A DNA stretch of 64,000 nucleotides from Streptococcus iniae (GTDB lineage Bacteria; Bacillota; Bacilli; Lactobacillales; Streptococcaceae). Both the position numbers and the translations under genes were made by a program. The notes under the pieces were generated by a model. It ran no database searches. It had not been told where the DNA came from and was given only the letters and a program-made list of their open reading frames with translations. Of this stretch, positions 12,403 through 21,809 are shown in pieces (the stretch's first letter is position 1; each line of letters opens with the position of its first letter). The stretch lies in assembly GCF_030732225.1 (NCBI RefSeq), contig NZ_CP132230.1:2111660-2175659 (forward strand), in the 5' to 3' direction.

Positions 12403-12408
12403 TCCTAC

Positions 12409-12434
12409 AAAAAAGCTCAATCATGAGCTTTTTT
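12409..12434. terminator. Bidirectional terminator between argS and a YitT gene
   Basis: A perfect 11-bp stem, AAAAAAGCTCA against TGAGCTTTTTT, has a 4-nt loop. It has a T run on both strands and lies between convergent genes. Confidence 0.9.
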
Positions 12435-12440
12435 CTTATG

Positions 12441-13319
12441 CTAAACGGGTTTATCATAATTTTTTCGTCTAATTTTAAAGTCCGAACTAATAACTTCATC
12501 TACATCCACAATTGAAATAAAAGCATCTGGATCTAATTCTGCTAGAATTCTCTTAACATCCCTTACTTCATTTGGACTTAAGGTAACATACATAACATTG
12601 TATTCATTACCAGAATAAGCCCCCTCACCTTTTAAAAAGGTGACACCTCGATTAATTTCTGTCAAAATGGCTGATGCTGCGGCTTTGGAATGTTTTGTGA
12701 TGATAATCATTCCTCTAATTGTATAACCACCACTTTGAACAATTGTTAGTACCTGACTAAAAACAAAACTAGCCACTAAAGTGTATAACATATGTTTTAA
12801 ATCAACATAAGAAAGCGAGGCAATTAAAACCAAAGCATCAATAAAAAGTAAGGTTTGCCCCAGTTTGAAGCCACATTTTTCTTCAGCAATGCGTCCAATA
12901 ATATCCGTACCACCTGTAGTTGCACCATAACGAAAAACAAGGCCACTTCCAACACCTGCACAAAGACCTGCGACAACTGCAACTAGCATCATATCATTTT
13001 CTAGACCCATTTCAATTGGAAATTTTTGCCACAACCAAATGAAAATAGACATGGTTACTGTTCCATAAATGGTTAATGCTAAGGAGCGTCTCCCAAAAAT
13101 TCGTGCACCGATAATAAACAAAGGAATATTCAAAATCAGTGATGAATAAGCCGGATTAATTCCAATTAAGGCGTGCAACATCAGTGTAATACCCGCAACC
13201 CCGCCTTCAGCCAATTTATTAGCCATGTTAAAATTAACAAACCCAAAAGCGTAAATAGCAACCCCTAAAGTAATGAGCATAAGCCCTTTTAATTTACTCA
13301 ACTGTTCAAATTTGTTCAT
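12441..13319 (-). CDS. YitT-family membrane protein (paralogue 1)
   Basis: The 292-residue protein has five to six N-terminal transmembrane segments (DUF161/YitT) and a cytoplasmic C-terminal DUF2179 domain from about residue 215. Glycine-rich stretches such as GVGSGLVFRYGATTGGTDI are typical. The family occurs in many Firmicutes and is thought to be a transporter, but the substrate is unknown. It is the last of three tandem paralogues on the minus strand. A 217-bp gap with no clear terminator separates it from paralogue 2. Confidence 0.88.
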   Translation of the reverse strand: MNKFEQLSKLKGLMLITLGVAIYAFGFVNFNMANKLAEGGVAGITLMLHALIGINPAYSSLILNIPLFIIGARIFGRRSLALTIYGTVTMSIFIWLWQKFPIEMGLENDMMLVAVVAGLCAGVGSGLVFRYGATTGGTDIIGRIAEEKCGFKLGQTLLFIDALVLIASLSYVDLKHMLYTLVASFVFSQVLTIVQSGGYTIRGMIIITKHSKAAASAILTEINRGVTFLKGEGAYSGNEYNVMYVTLSPNEVRDVKRILAELDPDAFISIVDVDEVISSDFKIRRKNYDKPV

Positions 13320-13536
13320 CTATTTCCTCTTTTTCACAAAAAACAAGTTGCTGTAAAGCAAACTCGTTTCAGATTAGAGACAAAGTCAATCTGTCTCCAA
13401 TTTTCTTTATCATTTTCTTTTTACTTTTTGATGCATTCAATACTTTACTAATGTTTCTTACAAAAAATACAAGAATCAGTTCTAATCTTTTTCATTTACT
13501 AAATAAAATACACTGACCATCCCTATTCCCTTCACT

Positions 13537-14421
13537 CTAAACTAGAGATTTTCTTTTTCGACTTTTCTTTTTAGGGAGAAAGAAATCTGGGCTATTAATC
13601 TCGTCCATATCAAAAATGGCTATAAAAGCGCGTGGATCAATAACATTAACAATTGCTTTAACTTCTCGTACATCTGTTCTACTTAAGGCAACATAAATAA
13701 CTTTCTTTTCTTTGGCAGAATAAGCGCCTTCGCCATTAAGATAAGTCACCCCACGCCCAAGCTCTTCCATAATGAACTTAGAAATCTCTGATGAATAGTC
13801 TGAAATAATAATAGTGCCTCGTACAGAGTAACCACCATTTTGAACAAGGTGGGCAATACGGCCATACATAAAACTAGCAATCAAAGCATACATCATCTCC
13901 GGAATTGAAATATAGGTTAAAGATATAATCATGACAAAGATGTCAATTCCTAGTAAAGCTTGATTAAGTTGTAACCCAAATCGATTTTCAACAAATTTGG
14001 CAATAATATCTGCTCCGCCAATAGTTCCACCGTTTCTAAAGACCAGTCCTCCTCCAATACCACCGACAATTCCAGCCATTAAGGAGATAACCAAATTGTC
14101 ATGATCAAGATCAATAAGTAATGGAATTTGTTGAAATACCCAAATAAAGAGGTAAAGAGAAACAATTCCAGTCACAGTGTAAATGGTCGATCTGCGACCA
14201 AAAAACTTACTGCCTAAAAAGACCAAAGGTAAATTGATTAGGTAACCTGAAATAGTAGGGTTAATGGAAAACAAAGCATTCCCAACAAGTGTTAAACCAG
14301 CCATACCATTTGCAGCAATGCGGTTTGCCATATAAAAATAAACAAATGCAAAGGCATAAATAGCTGCTCCAAGCAGAATTAAGCAAATATTCTTGACTTG
14401 TATTTTGTTGTCAACTGGCAT
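13537..14421 (-). CDS. YitT-family membrane protein (paralogue 2)
   Basis: This 294-residue protein has the same layout as paralogue 1: N-terminal membrane domain, the GGxGGGLVFRNGGTIGGADI motif, and a C-terminal DUF2179 domain with GVTYLNGEGAYS. The tail is very basic (KKKSRKRK). The strong ribosome site AAGGAGG precedes the ATG, and only 17 bp separate it from paralogue 3. Paralogues 1 and 2 are clearly closer to each other than to paralogue 3, which suggests a local tandem duplication. Confidence 0.88.
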   Translation of the reverse strand: MPVDNKIQVKNICLILLGAAIYAFAFVYFYMANRIAANGMAGLTLVGNALFSINPTISGYLINLPLVFLGSKFFGRRSTIYTVTGIVSLYLFIWVFQQIPLLIDLDHDNLVISLMAGIVGGIGGGLVFRNGGTIGGADIIAKFVENRFGLQLNQALLGIDIFVMIISLTYISIPEMMYALIASFMYGRIAHLVQNGGYSVRGTIIISDYSSEISKFIMEELGRGVTYLNGEGAYSAKEKKVIYVALSRTDVREVKAIVNVIDPRAFIAIFDMDEINSPDFFLPKKKSRKRKSLV

Positions 14422-14438
14422 TTACACCTCCTTGATTT

Positions 14439-15374
14439 CTAGTCGTCAGCGAAACGACCAATAATTCTAACATTCTCAGCTATAGAAATGAAAGCTTTGG
14501 GATCAGCTTTCAACATTAAAAGTTTAAAATCACTGTACTCTTCTTGCGTTAATATTGTAATTAAAACAGATTTTTGCTGATGATTATACGTCCCTTCAGC
14601 ATCTTTGATTGAGGTAACACCACGGTGTAATTTCTTATGAATACTTTTTATAACAAGCTCAGGATGTTCTGTAACAATCATGGCTTGTAATTTTTTTTGT
14701 TTGGTAAAAATAGCATCTGTAACACGACTTGAAATGAAGATAGCAATCATTGAGTAAAGAGCATATTCCCATCCAAAAAGAATTCCTGCAAGAACTAGAA
14801 TAATCCCATTAACAATTAATGAAATTGTGCCCACATCCTTGCCCGTTTTTTGCCTAAGAACCAGACTAATAATATCTGTACCACCACTTGAGATACGAGA
14901 TTTTAAACCTAAACCAATACCTACACCCATCACTAATCCACCAAAAATGGCATTAATAATTGGATCTTCTGTGACAACAACTTGCGGCATGATTTGAATA
15001 AAAAGTGAACTCATGCTGACAGTTATAAATGTAAATATTGTAAATTTATGCCCGATTTTATACCATGCAAGTATAAGCAAGGGGATATTAATTAAATAGT
15101 AAACAAGTGAAATTGGCAAATGCATTCCCACACGATGGCTTAACTCTGAAATAACCTGAGCTAATCCCGTTGCACCACTTGCATAAACATGACCTGGTTG
15201 GAAAAAGAAATTAACTGCAATACTAGAAAGTATGCCATAAAGCAGAGAAGCTGAAATCTTCTCTGCATATTTTTCTTTTGAGATACCCTTTAAAGTATGG
15301 AGTAAACCAACTTTTTTGGCACCCCTATTAATAACGTATTTTACTTTTTTCTTGTAAGATGTTTTCTTAATCAT
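14439..15374 (-). CDS. YitT-family membrane protein (paralogue 3)
   Basis: This 311-residue YitT/DUF2179 protein has a basic N-terminal extension of about 40 residues before the first membrane segment. The glycine motif is [14 protein letters not shown]. Its start overlaps the aspS stop by 8 nt, so it is translated with aspS and then probably with paralogue 2. The function is unknown; the aspS linkage is seen but its meaning is not clear. Confidence 0.87.
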   Translation of the reverse strand: MIKKTSYKKKVKYVINRGAKKVGLLHTLKGISKEKYAEKISASLLYGILSSIAVNFFFQPGHVYASGATGLAQVISELSHRVGMHLPISLVYYLINIPLLILAWYKIGHKFTIFTFITVSMSSLFIQIMPQVVVTEDPIINAIFGGLVMGVGIGLGLKSRISSGGTDIISLVLRQKTGKDVGTISLIVNGIILVLAGILFGWEYALYSMIAIFISSRVTDAIFTKQKKLQAMIVTEHPELVIKSIHKKLHRGVTSIKDAEGTYNHQQKSVLITILTQEEYSDFKLLMLKADPKAFISIAENVRIIGRFADD

Positions 15375-17115
15375 GGCTTTCTATTTGAAGACTGAGTTCT
15401 TCTAACTGTTTGTTTGAAACAAGACTTGGTGCCTGAGTCATTGGATCGCTTGCCTTATTATTTTTAGGGAAAGCAATGACCTCACGAATATTATCTTTAC
15501 CTGCTAACAACATGACAAATCTGTCAAGACCAATAGCAAGACCCCCATGTGGTGGGAATCCAAAATCCATAGCTTCTAACAAGAATCCAAATTGTTCATG
15601 AGCTTCCTCCGCTGTAAAACCAAGGGCTTTGAACATGCGTTCTTGCATATCTTTTTGATTAATACGAAGACTTCCTCCGCCAAGCTCATAACCATTTAAA
15701 ACAATATCATAAGCCACTGCACCAACCTTAGCCAAATCTCCTTCTAATTCATGAGCGGACTCTTGCGTTGGTAATGTGAAAGGATGATGAGCAGACATGT
15801 AACGGCCTTCTTCTTCTGACCATTCAAACATTGGCCAATCTACAATCCATAAGAAGTTAAATTGTGACTCATCAATTAAGCCAAGTTCTTTTGCTAATCT
15901 GTTTCGTAAAGCACCGAGAGTTTCATTAGCCACTTCAAGTGTGTCTGCAACAAACAAGATTAAATCATTCTCAGCCAACTGTAAAGCAGATGACAACTCA
16001 GACTCAATACTTGTCAAGAATTTTGCAACTGGGCCAGCCAATTTAGCATCTGTTACTTTAACCCAAGCAAGTCCTTTAGCACCAAATTGTTTTGCGTATT
16101 CTGTCAGTTTATCAATATCTTTACGAGAATAGTGATCTGCATTCCCTTTAACTACAATAGCTTTAACCGCTTGAGCTTCTGAGAACACTTTGAAGTCAAC
16201 TCCCTTGACAAGTTCTGTCAAGTCTTGAAGTTGCATATCAAAACGTGTATCTGGCTTATCAGAGCCATATAAATTCATAGCATCATTATAAGCCATACGT
16301 GGGAAGGGAAGTGTAACATCCATTCCTTTAGTATCTTTCATAACTTTAGCAATCATGCCTTCTACAAGATCTTGAATCTCAATTTCAGATAAGAATGATG
16401 TCTCTAAGTCAACTTGTGTAAACTCAGGTTGACGGTCTCCTCGCAAATCTTCATCACGGAAACATTTTACAATTTGATAATAACGGTCAAATCCTGCATT
16501 CATTAAAAGCTGTTTTGTAATTTGAGGACTTTGAGGCAAGGCATAGAAATGACCTTGGCTAACTCGACTTGGCACCAAATAATCACGCGCACCTTCTGGC
16601 GTTGATTTGGTCAGCATTGGTGTTTCAACATCAATAAATTCTAGACCATCCAAGTAGTTACGAATAGAATGGGTTACTTTTGCACGGAGTTTAAAGTTTT
16701 CCAACATTTCCGGACGGCGTAAATCTAAGTAACGGTAGCGTAGACGATTCTCATCACTAACTTCCACACCATCTTTAATTTCAAAAGGTGTTGTTTTTGA
16801 CACATTCAAAACTTGTAAATCAGTAACTTTTAATTCAACAGCTCCAGTAGCAACTTTATCATTAGCTTGTTGGCGTTCTTCTACAAGACCTGTAACCTCA
16901 ATAACGTATTCACTACGTAAAGTTTCAGCTGTTGCCATTACTTTTGCATCAACCTCTTCTGGATTAATAACAAGTTGCATAATCCCTTCGCGGTCACGTA
17001 GATCAATAAAGATTAATCCACCCAAATCTCGACGGCGACCAACCCAACCTTTCAATGTGATTTCTTGTCCAACATGCTCCTTACGAACACGTCCTGCATA
17101 GATACTTCGTTTCAT
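15367..17115 (-). CDS. aspS: Aspartyl-tRNA synthetase
   Basis: This is a bacterial-type class II synthetase of 582 residues. It has an N-terminal OB anticodon-binding domain ([20 protein letters not shown]), motif 2 [18 protein letters not shown], a GAD insertion domain and motif 3 GLAIGLDRF. It charges tRNA-Asp; whether it also charges tRNA-Asn depends on asnS or gatCAB elsewhere. It lies 158 bp downstream of hisS with a terminator between, and overlaps the YitT gene behind it. Confidence 0.98.
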   Translation of the reverse strand: MKRSIYAGRVRKEHVGQEITLKGWVGRRRDLGGLIFIDLRDREGIMQLVINPEEVDAKVMATAETLRSEYVIEVTGLVEERQQANDKVATGAVELKVTDLQVLNVSKTTPFEIKDGVEVSDENRLRYRYLDLRRPEMLENFKLRAKVTHSIRNYLDGLEFIDVETPMLTKSTPEGARDYLVPSRVSQGHFYALPQSPQITKQLLMNAGFDRYYQIVKCFRDEDLRGDRQPEFTQVDLETSFLSEIEIQDLVEGMIAKVMKDTKGMDVTLPFPRMAYNDAMNLYGSDKPDTRFDMQLQDLTELVKGVDFKVFSEAQAVKAIVVKGNADHYSRKDIDKLTEYAKQFGAKGLAWVKVTDAKLAGPVAKFLTSIESELSSALQLAENDLILFVADTLEVANETLGALRNRLAKELGLIDESQFNFLWIVDWPMFEWSEEEGRYMSAHHPFTLPTQESAHELEGDLAKVGAVAYDIVLNGYELGGGSLRINQKDMQERMFKALGFTAEEAHEQFGFLLEAMDFGFPPHGGLAIGLDRFVMLLAGKDNIREVIAFPKNNKASDPMTQAPSLVSNKQLEELSLQIESHD

Positions 17116-17231
17116 TTAATATCTCCGTTACATTTTTTTGTCTGTCTTCTATTATAGCAAAAAGCCCTTAAAAACCCCACCCATTTAAAGAGGGAATTTG
17201 AGATTTTCAATTCTCTTTTATTGCTTTATTT

Positions 17232-17268
17232 TTAAAAAGCTAAAAGGTGAAAGTTTCCTCTCACCTTT
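17232..17268 (-). terminator. Terminator after hisS
   Basis: An 8-bp stem (AAAGGTGA with TCACCTTT) lies immediately after the hisS stop. A TTTTT-containing tract follows on the minus strand. Confidence 0.7.
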
Positions 17269-17273
17269 CTGTA

Positions 17274-18548
17274 TTAAATTTTTTCAATCAAGCTAGCAAA
17301 GTTGGTCATAATCTCTTCAAGACTTGCTGTAATTTCTTGTCTTGTCTGATTATTTTTAATAGTAACCTGTCCTTCTTGGACTTCACTTTCACCAAGAGTA
17401 ATCACTGCCTTGGCCTTATAAACATCAGCTGATTTGAATTGGGCTTTAATTTTACGGCCTAAGTAATCCCGCTCTGCTGTATAGCCTTGTCGGCGAAGAC
17501 CTTGAACAAGTTCTAAAGCTTTGCTATTAGCGCCTTCCCCCAAGACGGCAACATAGACATCCATCTCCGTTTCAACAGGTAATGTAACACCTTGTTTGTC
17601 CAGAATCATCAAAAGGCGCTCTAATCCTAAACCAAAGCCAAAGCCAGGTGTTTCAGGACCTCCAAAGTAAGACACTAAACCATCGTAACGACCACCTGCA
17701 CAAATGGTTAAATCTGTCTGATCAACCCGTGTAATAAATTCAAAAATGGTATGGTTGTAATAATCAAGGCCACGAACCATATTAGTATCAATGACATAAG
17801 GAATATTAAGCATGTCAAGCATCTCACGAACGGCATCAAAATGAGCTTGACTTGCTTCATCCAGATAATCAAGAATCGATGGCGCATTTTCTACTGCAAC
17901 AATGTCTTCTTTTTCTTTTGAATCTAGCACACGCAAAGGATTTTCATCCAAACGGCGTTGACTATCCTTTGATAATTGCTGACGCATTGGAGATAAGTAA
18001 TCAATCAGAGCTTGACGGTAAGCAGCACGGCTTTCAGGACTTCCTAAAGTATTCAAATGCAAGGTAACATCTTTAACACCTAAGGTATCAAACAAATGAT
18101 AGGCCATTGCAATTGTTTCAACATCACTAGCAGGATTTGCTGACCCAAAACACTCAACACCTACTTGGTGGAATTCACGGAGACGGCCAGCCTGTGGACG
18201 CTCATAGCGAAACATTGACCCAATGTAATAAACCTTCACAGGTTTTTGCACTTCTGGTGCAAATAATTTATTTTCAACATAAGAACGGACAACTGGAGCT
18301 GTTCCTTCAGGGCGAAGCGTGATATGACGATCTCCCTTATCGTGAAAATCATACATTTCTTTAGTAACAATGTCAGTTGTATCACCAACAGAACGGCTAA
18401 TCACTTCGTAATGTTCAAACATAGGCGTGCGGATTTCACCATAATTATATGTTTTAAATGTTTCACGTGCAACATTCTCAACATACTGCCACTTAGCAGC
18501 TTCAATAGGAAGGATGTCCTGAGTCCCTTTAGGTTTTTGTAATTTCAT
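17274..18548 (-). CDS. hisS: Histidyl-tRNA synthetase
   Basis: This class II synthetase charges tRNA-His. The product from ATG 18548 has 424 residues: [11 protein letters not shown], motif 2 in the [20 protein letters not shown] region, the histidine motif GLDYYNH and [14 protein letters not shown], and a C-terminal anticodon-binding domain. I chose MKLQ as start because the family begins there, although an in-frame ATG lies 21 nt upstream. Neither start has a recognisable Shine-Dalgarno sequence. A parS-like site lies inside the coding sequence. Confidence 0.96.
   Translation of the reverse strand: MKLQKPKGTQDILPIEAAKWQYVENVARETFKTYNYGEIRTPMFEHYEVISRSVGDTTDIVTKEMYDFHDKGDRHITLRPEGTAPVVRSYVENKLFAPEVQKPVKVYYIGSMFRYERPQAGRLREFHQVGVECFGSANPASDVETIAMAYHLFDTLGVKDVTLHLNTLGSPESRAAYRQALIDYLSPMRQQLSKDSQRRLDENPLRVLDSKEKEDIVAVENAPSILDYLDEASQAHFDAVREMLDMLNIPYVIDTNMVRGLDYYNHTIFEFITRVDQTDLTICAGGRYDGLVSYFGGPETPGFGFGLGLERLLMILDKQGVTLPVETEMDVYVAVLGEGANSKALELVQGLRRQGYTAERDYLGRKIKAQFKSADVYKAKAVITLGESEVQEGQVTIKNNQTRQEITASLEEIMTNFASLIEKI
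18459..18474. promoter_or_regulatory. parS-like site 1 (inside hisS)
   Basis: TGTTTCACGTGCAACA matches the ParB-binding consensus TGTTTCACGTGAAACA at 15 of 16 positions. It lies in coding sequence, so chance similarity is possible, but three further matches occur in the window. Confidence 0.5.
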
Positions 18549-18878
18549 AACACTAAGATACAAAGGCATTAAAAACTGTGCTTAGCTCACACAAGGTCAT
18601 GCCTTATCCTTTCTTTTTACAATATCATTTAACTTATTCTATCACTTTTCTCCTTCTTTTTGTAGAATAGCAGAGCATTTTAAATATTTTTTTGTCAAGT
18701 AACTTTACTTTACAAAAAAAATATGATAATCTATTAAAGTTGATGAAAATCAAAAACAAACAATTAAGCTGAGCCAAAGGCTAGGAAACGAGGAAACAGT
18801 TGAAATCCGATATTTCACTGTTAGAATTATCCCTAAAACTTGTACCGCTCAAAATATTTAAACCGGAGGATAGAAAAA
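18549..18878. other. Divergent hisS/rpmF intergenic region
   Basis: These 330 bp hold the leaders of hisS (minus) and rpmF (plus). No T-box core is present on the hisS side. On the plus strand the rpmF leader contains a hairpin of about 11 bp with one bulge (AACAGTTGAAAT near 18796 with ATTTCACTGTT). It could be a structured ribosomal-protein leader. A -10-like TATGATAAT is near 18722, but no good -35 pairs with it. Confidence 0.5.
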
Positions 18879-19061
18879 ATGGCAGTTCCTGCACGTCACA
18901 CGTCTAAAGCTAAAAAGAACAAACGTCGTACACATTACAAATTGACAGCTCCATCTGTACAATTCGACGAAACTACTGGAGATTACTCACGTTCTCACCG
19001 TGTATCACTTAAAGGATACTACAAAGGACGTAAAATCGCTAAAGCTAACGAAGCTAAATAA
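18879..19061 (+). CDS. rpmF: Ribosomal protein L32
   Basis: This 60-residue basic protein of the 50S subunit starts [19 protein letters not shown], the conserved L32 N-terminus. It lacks the four zinc-binding cysteines of the C+ form, so it is a zinc-independent paralogue. The true start is the ATG at 18879 behind CCGGAGG; the longer upstream reading is leader sequence. It forms an operon with rpmG, 15 bp downstream. Confidence 0.97.
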
Positions 19062-19076
19062 TAGAAGGGAGATACC

Positions 19077-19226
19077 ATGCGCGTAAATATTACACTTGAA
19101 CATAAAGAATCTGGTGAACGCTTGTACCTTACTTCAAAAAACAAACGTAACACTCCAGACCGTCTTCAATTGAAAAAATACTCACCAAAATTACGTAAAC
19201 ACGTAACTTTTACTGAGGTTAAATAA
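19077..19226 (+). CDS. rpmG: Ribosomal protein L33
   Basis: This 49-residue 50S protein reads [20 protein letters not shown] and ends FTEVK. It has no cysteine pairs, so it is a zinc-independent (C-) L33. An AGAAGGGAGATACC ribosome site precedes the ATG. It follows rpmF directly. Its original terminator, just downstream, is split by the IS element. Confidence 0.96.
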
Positions 19227-19234
19227 TTGAATAT

Positions 19235-19249
19235 AAAAAGCCTATGAAA
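19235..19249 (+). terminator. Left half of the disrupted rpmG terminator
   Basis: AAAAAGCCTATGAAA here is complementary, with one mismatch, to TTTCACAGGCTTTTT at 20686-20700, on the far side of the IS element. Rejoined without the IS, the halves would make a stem of about 15 bp ending in T's. Confidence 0.75.
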
Positions 19250-19256
19250 TGAACTG

Positions 19257-19300
19257 CACCCCAAAAGTTAGACACAAAATCTAACAGTTGGGGTGTTTTT
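19257..19300 (+). terminator. Terminator hairpin in the left end of the IS
   Basis: A two-part stem (CACCCCAA with TTGGGGTG, GTTAGA with TCTAAC) has a 7-nt loop and is followed by TTTTT. It lies just upstream of the transposase start. It should block read-through into the transposase and can end the rpmF-rpmG transcript in place of the broken terminator. Confidence 0.8.
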
Positions 19301-19303
19301 CTT

Positions 19304-19819
19304 ATGAAATTAAGTTATGAAGATAAACTAGAAATATATGAGCTGAAAAAGAGCGGCGTGTCGTGGACCAATCTTAGCCAAACATACAAGGTAACCATTG
19401 CCAATCTCACATACATGATAAAACTCATGGATCGGTATGGCTTAGAAATCGTTGAAAAAGGTAAAAATAGGTATTATTCACTCGAATTAAAGCAGGAAAT
19501 GATAGATAAAGTCTTGATTCATGGTTGCTCTCAACTCTCAGTTTCTCTTGATTATACCTTGCCAAATCGAGGGATGCTCCCAAATTGGATAGCGCAATAC
19601 AAGAAAAACGGTTATACTATTCTTGAAAAACCAAGAGGGAGACCTGCTAAGATGGGACGAAAGCCTAAGAAAAAGCTAGAAGAGATGACTGAATTGGAAC
19701 GTCTTCAGAAAGAATTAGAATACTTAAGAGCGGAGAATGCTGTGCTAAAAAAGCTGAGAGAATACCGCTTGAGGGACGAAGTAAAGCTCAAAGAGCAACA
19801 GAAATCATTCAAGCATTAA
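19304..19819 (+). CDS. IS3-family transposase OrfA
   Basis: The 171-residue protein has N-terminal helix-turn-helix segments for binding the IS ends. It also has a basic [13 protein letters not shown] stretch near residue 115 and a leucine-zipper-like coiled coil near residues 128-148. The slippery heptamer AAAAAAG at 19747-19753 lies in the coiled-coil region. A -1 shift there enters the orfB frame, giving the fused OrfAB transposase typical of this family. Confidence 0.9.
   Translation: MKLSYEDKLEIYELKKSGVSWTNLSQTYKVTIANLTYMIKLMDRYGLEIVEKGKNRYYSLELKQEMIDKVLIHGCSQLSVSLDYTLPNRGMLPNWIAQYKKNGYTILEKPRGRPAKMGRKPKKKLEEMTELERLQKELEYLRAENAVLKKLREYRLRDEVKLKEQQKSFKH
19747..19753 (+). other. Programmed -1 frameshift site of the IS
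   Basis: AAAAAAG read as A-AAA-AAG fits the standard -1 slippery pattern. The -1 frame is open from here through to the orfB stop at 20646, while the 0 frame ends 66 nt later at 19819. Confidence 0.75.
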
Positions 19820-19887
19820 CGAATCGGTTTTCCCTAGAGACGCTACTTGAAATCCTTGATTTACCGTGCTCCACCTATTACTATCAA

Positions 19888-20646
19888 GTGAAGCGACTAG
19901 CTCAAGGAGATAAGGATATAGAACTAAAGAATTTGATTCGAGGGATTTATGATGAACATAAAGGAAACTATGGCTATCGTCGGATTTATTTAGAACTCAG
20001 AAATCGAGGATTCCTCATCAATCACAAAAAGGTGCAACGCTTGATGACAGTTATGGGCTTAGCGGCTCGCATTCGTCGTAAGCGCAAGTACTCTTCTTAC
20101 AAAGGTGAGGTTGGTAAGAAGGCTGATAATCTGATTAAACGTCAATTCGAAGGTTCTAAACCCTATGAGAAGTGTTATACCGATGTGACAGAGTTTGCCT
20201 TACCTGAAGGGAAGCTTTATCTATCGCCAGTTTTTGATGGCTATAACTGTGAGATTATTGACTTTACCTTATCTCGCTCGCCTGACTTGAAACAGGTTCA
20301 AACGATGCTTGAGAAGGCTTTTCCAGCGGATTCATACAGTGGAACTATTCTCCACAGCGACCAAGGGTGGCAGTACCAGCACCAGTCTTACCATCAGTTT
20401 TTGGAAACCAAAGGGATTCGTCCCTCTATGTCTCGAAAGGGAAATAGTCCAGATAATGGGATGATGGAATCCTTCTTTGGCATTCTCAAATCGGAGATGT
20501 TCTATGGACTTGAGAAGTCTTACAAAACCCTTGATGAGCTTGAACAAGCTATCACAGATTACATTTTTTACTACAACAACAAACGAATCAAAGCAAAACT
20601 AAAAGGACTTAGTCCTGTTCAATACAGAACCAAATCCTTGCAATAA
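19888..20646 (+). CDS. IS3-family transposase OrfB (DDE integrase core)
   Basis: From the GTG at 19888 the product has 252 residues, but the frame is open back to the frameshift site and the active protein is probably the OrfAB fusion. The DDE triad is visible: D in CYTDVTEFALPEGKLY, D in LHSDQGWQYQ, and E in NGMMESFFGILKSE. HTH_21 (GNYGYRRIYLELRNRG) and rve domains are present. No stop or frameshift damage is seen. Confidence 0.92.
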   Translation: MKRLAQGDKDIELKNLIRGIYDEHKGNYGYRRIYLELRNRGFLINHKKVQRLMTVMGLAARIRRKRKYSSYKGEVGKKADNLIKRQFEGSKPYEKCYTDVTEFALPEGKLYLSPVFDGYNCEIIDFTLSRSPDLKQVQTMLEKAFPADSYSGTILHSDQGWQYQHQSYHQFLETKGIRPSMSRKGNSPDNGMMESFFGILKSEMFYGLEKSYKTLDELEQAITDYIFYYNNKRIKAKLKGLSPVQYRTKSLQ

Positions 20647-20685
20647 TTAATTGTCCAACTTCTGGGGGTCAGTACAAAATCAACG

Positions 20686-20701
20686 TTTCACAGGCTTTTT
20701 T
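20686..20701 (+). terminator. Right half of the disrupted rpmG terminator
   Basis: TTTCACAGGCTTTTTT is the partner of the segment at 19235-19249 on the other side of the IS. Alone it has no stem partner nearby. Confidence 0.75.
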
Positions 20702-20868
20702 CTTTTAATTTTGGTGAAAACAAAGCTAACTATTTCAGAACATATGATAATGGTCATCACTAGAACTATCCTGATTCTTGGATATTACTCTGTTTAAATC
20801 GATTCCTCAAGATTAAAGGAATGTTTATTGCCTTGTCAATCTTGTTTACACATAAACTATAATCCTCT

Positions 20869-21333
20869 TTACTCTATTTTCTCAAGGTTAAGTTGATGAA
20901 GCCGATAACTAAAGTAAGTCAAGGTAATAACTGAAATAATAATTGCAAAAAGACTGTCTTTTAGACTCTTTAAATAGAAAGCTACTAATAAAGAAAGCAG
21001 GCAATTTATGAATAGGGTGAGTCGTCTGTCCTTCAATTGATTAAGACGGGTCATGAAAAACCTTACTCCTAGTATTCCTGGTGAAAAAGTGATAACAACT
21101 AGTGTCAAGAAAAATTGCTCTTTTGTAAAGAAATGCTTTACTGAATTCCGTCGATCATCTTGACTAATATCTAGTTCTTTATGAAGCAGTTCTAAAGAAA
21201 TTCTATCTGGAACACTTTTTCCAAGTTCCCATTTTGAAATAGTTTGCCTTGTTACGTAAACCTTATCAGCAAGTTCTTGTTGCGTTAACCCCTGTTTTAA
21301 TCTAGCTTCTTTAAGAATAGTTGAAATCTCCAT
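20869..21333 (-). CDS. XRE-family regulator with C-terminal membrane segments
   Basis: The 154-residue protein has an N-terminal Cro/CI helix-turn-helix (residues about 5-60, GLTQQELADKVYVTRQTISKWE) and then two or three hydrophobic stretches. It is a membrane-tethered transcription-factor layout found in Gram-positive bacteria, often encoded with a small membrane protein. It begins 17 bp after an 81-residue membrane protein gene, so the two are probably co-transcribed. Target and signal are unknown. Confidence 0.75.
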   Translation of the reverse strand: MEISTILKEARLKQGLTQQELADKVYVTRQTISKWELGKSVPDRISLELLHKELDISQDDRRNSVKHFFTKEQFFLTLVVITFSPGILGVRFFMTRLNQLKDRRLTLFINCLLSLLVAFYLKSLKDSLFAIIISVITLTYFSYRLHQLNLEKIE

Positions 21334-21350
21334 GTCTTCTCCTAAACAAA

Positions 21351-21596
21351 TTATCTTTTAAAATCTAATAAATCAATAACTGTGAAAATAATTAAGATAG
21401 CAAAAATCAAAGTTGCTGAGGAATTATTAACCATAGCTAAAATAAATAAAAGAATTAAAAATAAATGTCCTGTGCGTGGGTATCTTGTCAATAGTGTCAA
21501 GAGCAGTTTACATGTTACTTTAAAAACAATACCTGCTATACCAAACAATAAAATCCAAATAAAGTTATTTTTATACTTCCTTATAAACTGCACCAT
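21351..21596 (-). CDS. Small membrane protein, partner of the XRE regulator
   Basis: The 81-residue product is almost entirely hydrophobic, with about three membrane segments and a short basic N-terminus (MVQFIRKYKNN). It has a clear AAGGAG ribosome site. I do not recognise the family. The layout, a small membrane protein followed by a membrane-bound XRE regulator, suggests the two products may interact, but this is inference from position only. Confidence 0.6.
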   Translation of the reverse strand: MVQFIRKYKNNFIWILLFGIAGIVFKVTCKLLLTLLTRYPRTGHLFLILLFILAMVNNSSATLIFAILIIFTVIDLLDFKR

Positions 21597-21737
21597 AAAT
21601 AATTCTCCTTTTTATTTCTAAGGAAAGTATAGCTAATAAATACAAAAATAACACGCAACCCCAGACTCAAGACGTGCAACAGTTATGACATGTCAAAAAA
21701 TCCAATGACACTTAACTTCAGTTCTTTTATGATCAAA

Positions 21738-21784
21738 TAAAAAACACCTTATTCAATAGATTGCTGAATCTAATCAATAAGGTG
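21738..21784 (-). terminator. Terminator after the sensor kinase gene
   Basis: An 18-bp imperfect stem (16 of 18 pairs) begins CACCTTATT and ends AATAAGGTG on the plus strand. A run of six T's follows on the minus strand. Confidence 0.85.
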
Positions 21785-21809
21785 CACTAATCAAAATTCT
21801 TCTAAGCTG

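Larger units (their letters stand above)
19255..20671 (+). mobile_element. IS3-family insertion sequence (IS150/IS861-like)
   Basis: The element is about 1.42 kb with imperfect terminal inverted repeats (TGCACCCCAAAAGTTAGAC left, TGACCCCCAGAAGTTGGAC on the opposite strand at the right; 15 of 19 match). It has two reading frames in the orfA/orfB arrangement with a slippery site. Both frames are intact, so it looks recent and possibly active. The exact ends are uncertain by about 2 bp, and I could not see a clear target duplication. It interrupts the rpmG terminator. Confidence 0.92.

Noticed and set aside
13375..13400. GAGACA/TGTCTC hairpin between YitT paralogues 1 and 2 as terminator
   Set aside because: Only a 6-bp stem with no T run on the minus strand.
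18549..18878. Possible T-box leader for hisS
   Set aside because: No AGGTGGTACCGCG-type core or paired terminator/antiterminator was found on the minus strand.
20702..20868. Gene remnant between the IS and the XRE regulator
   Set aside because: No frame on either strand gave a recognisable protein fragment.
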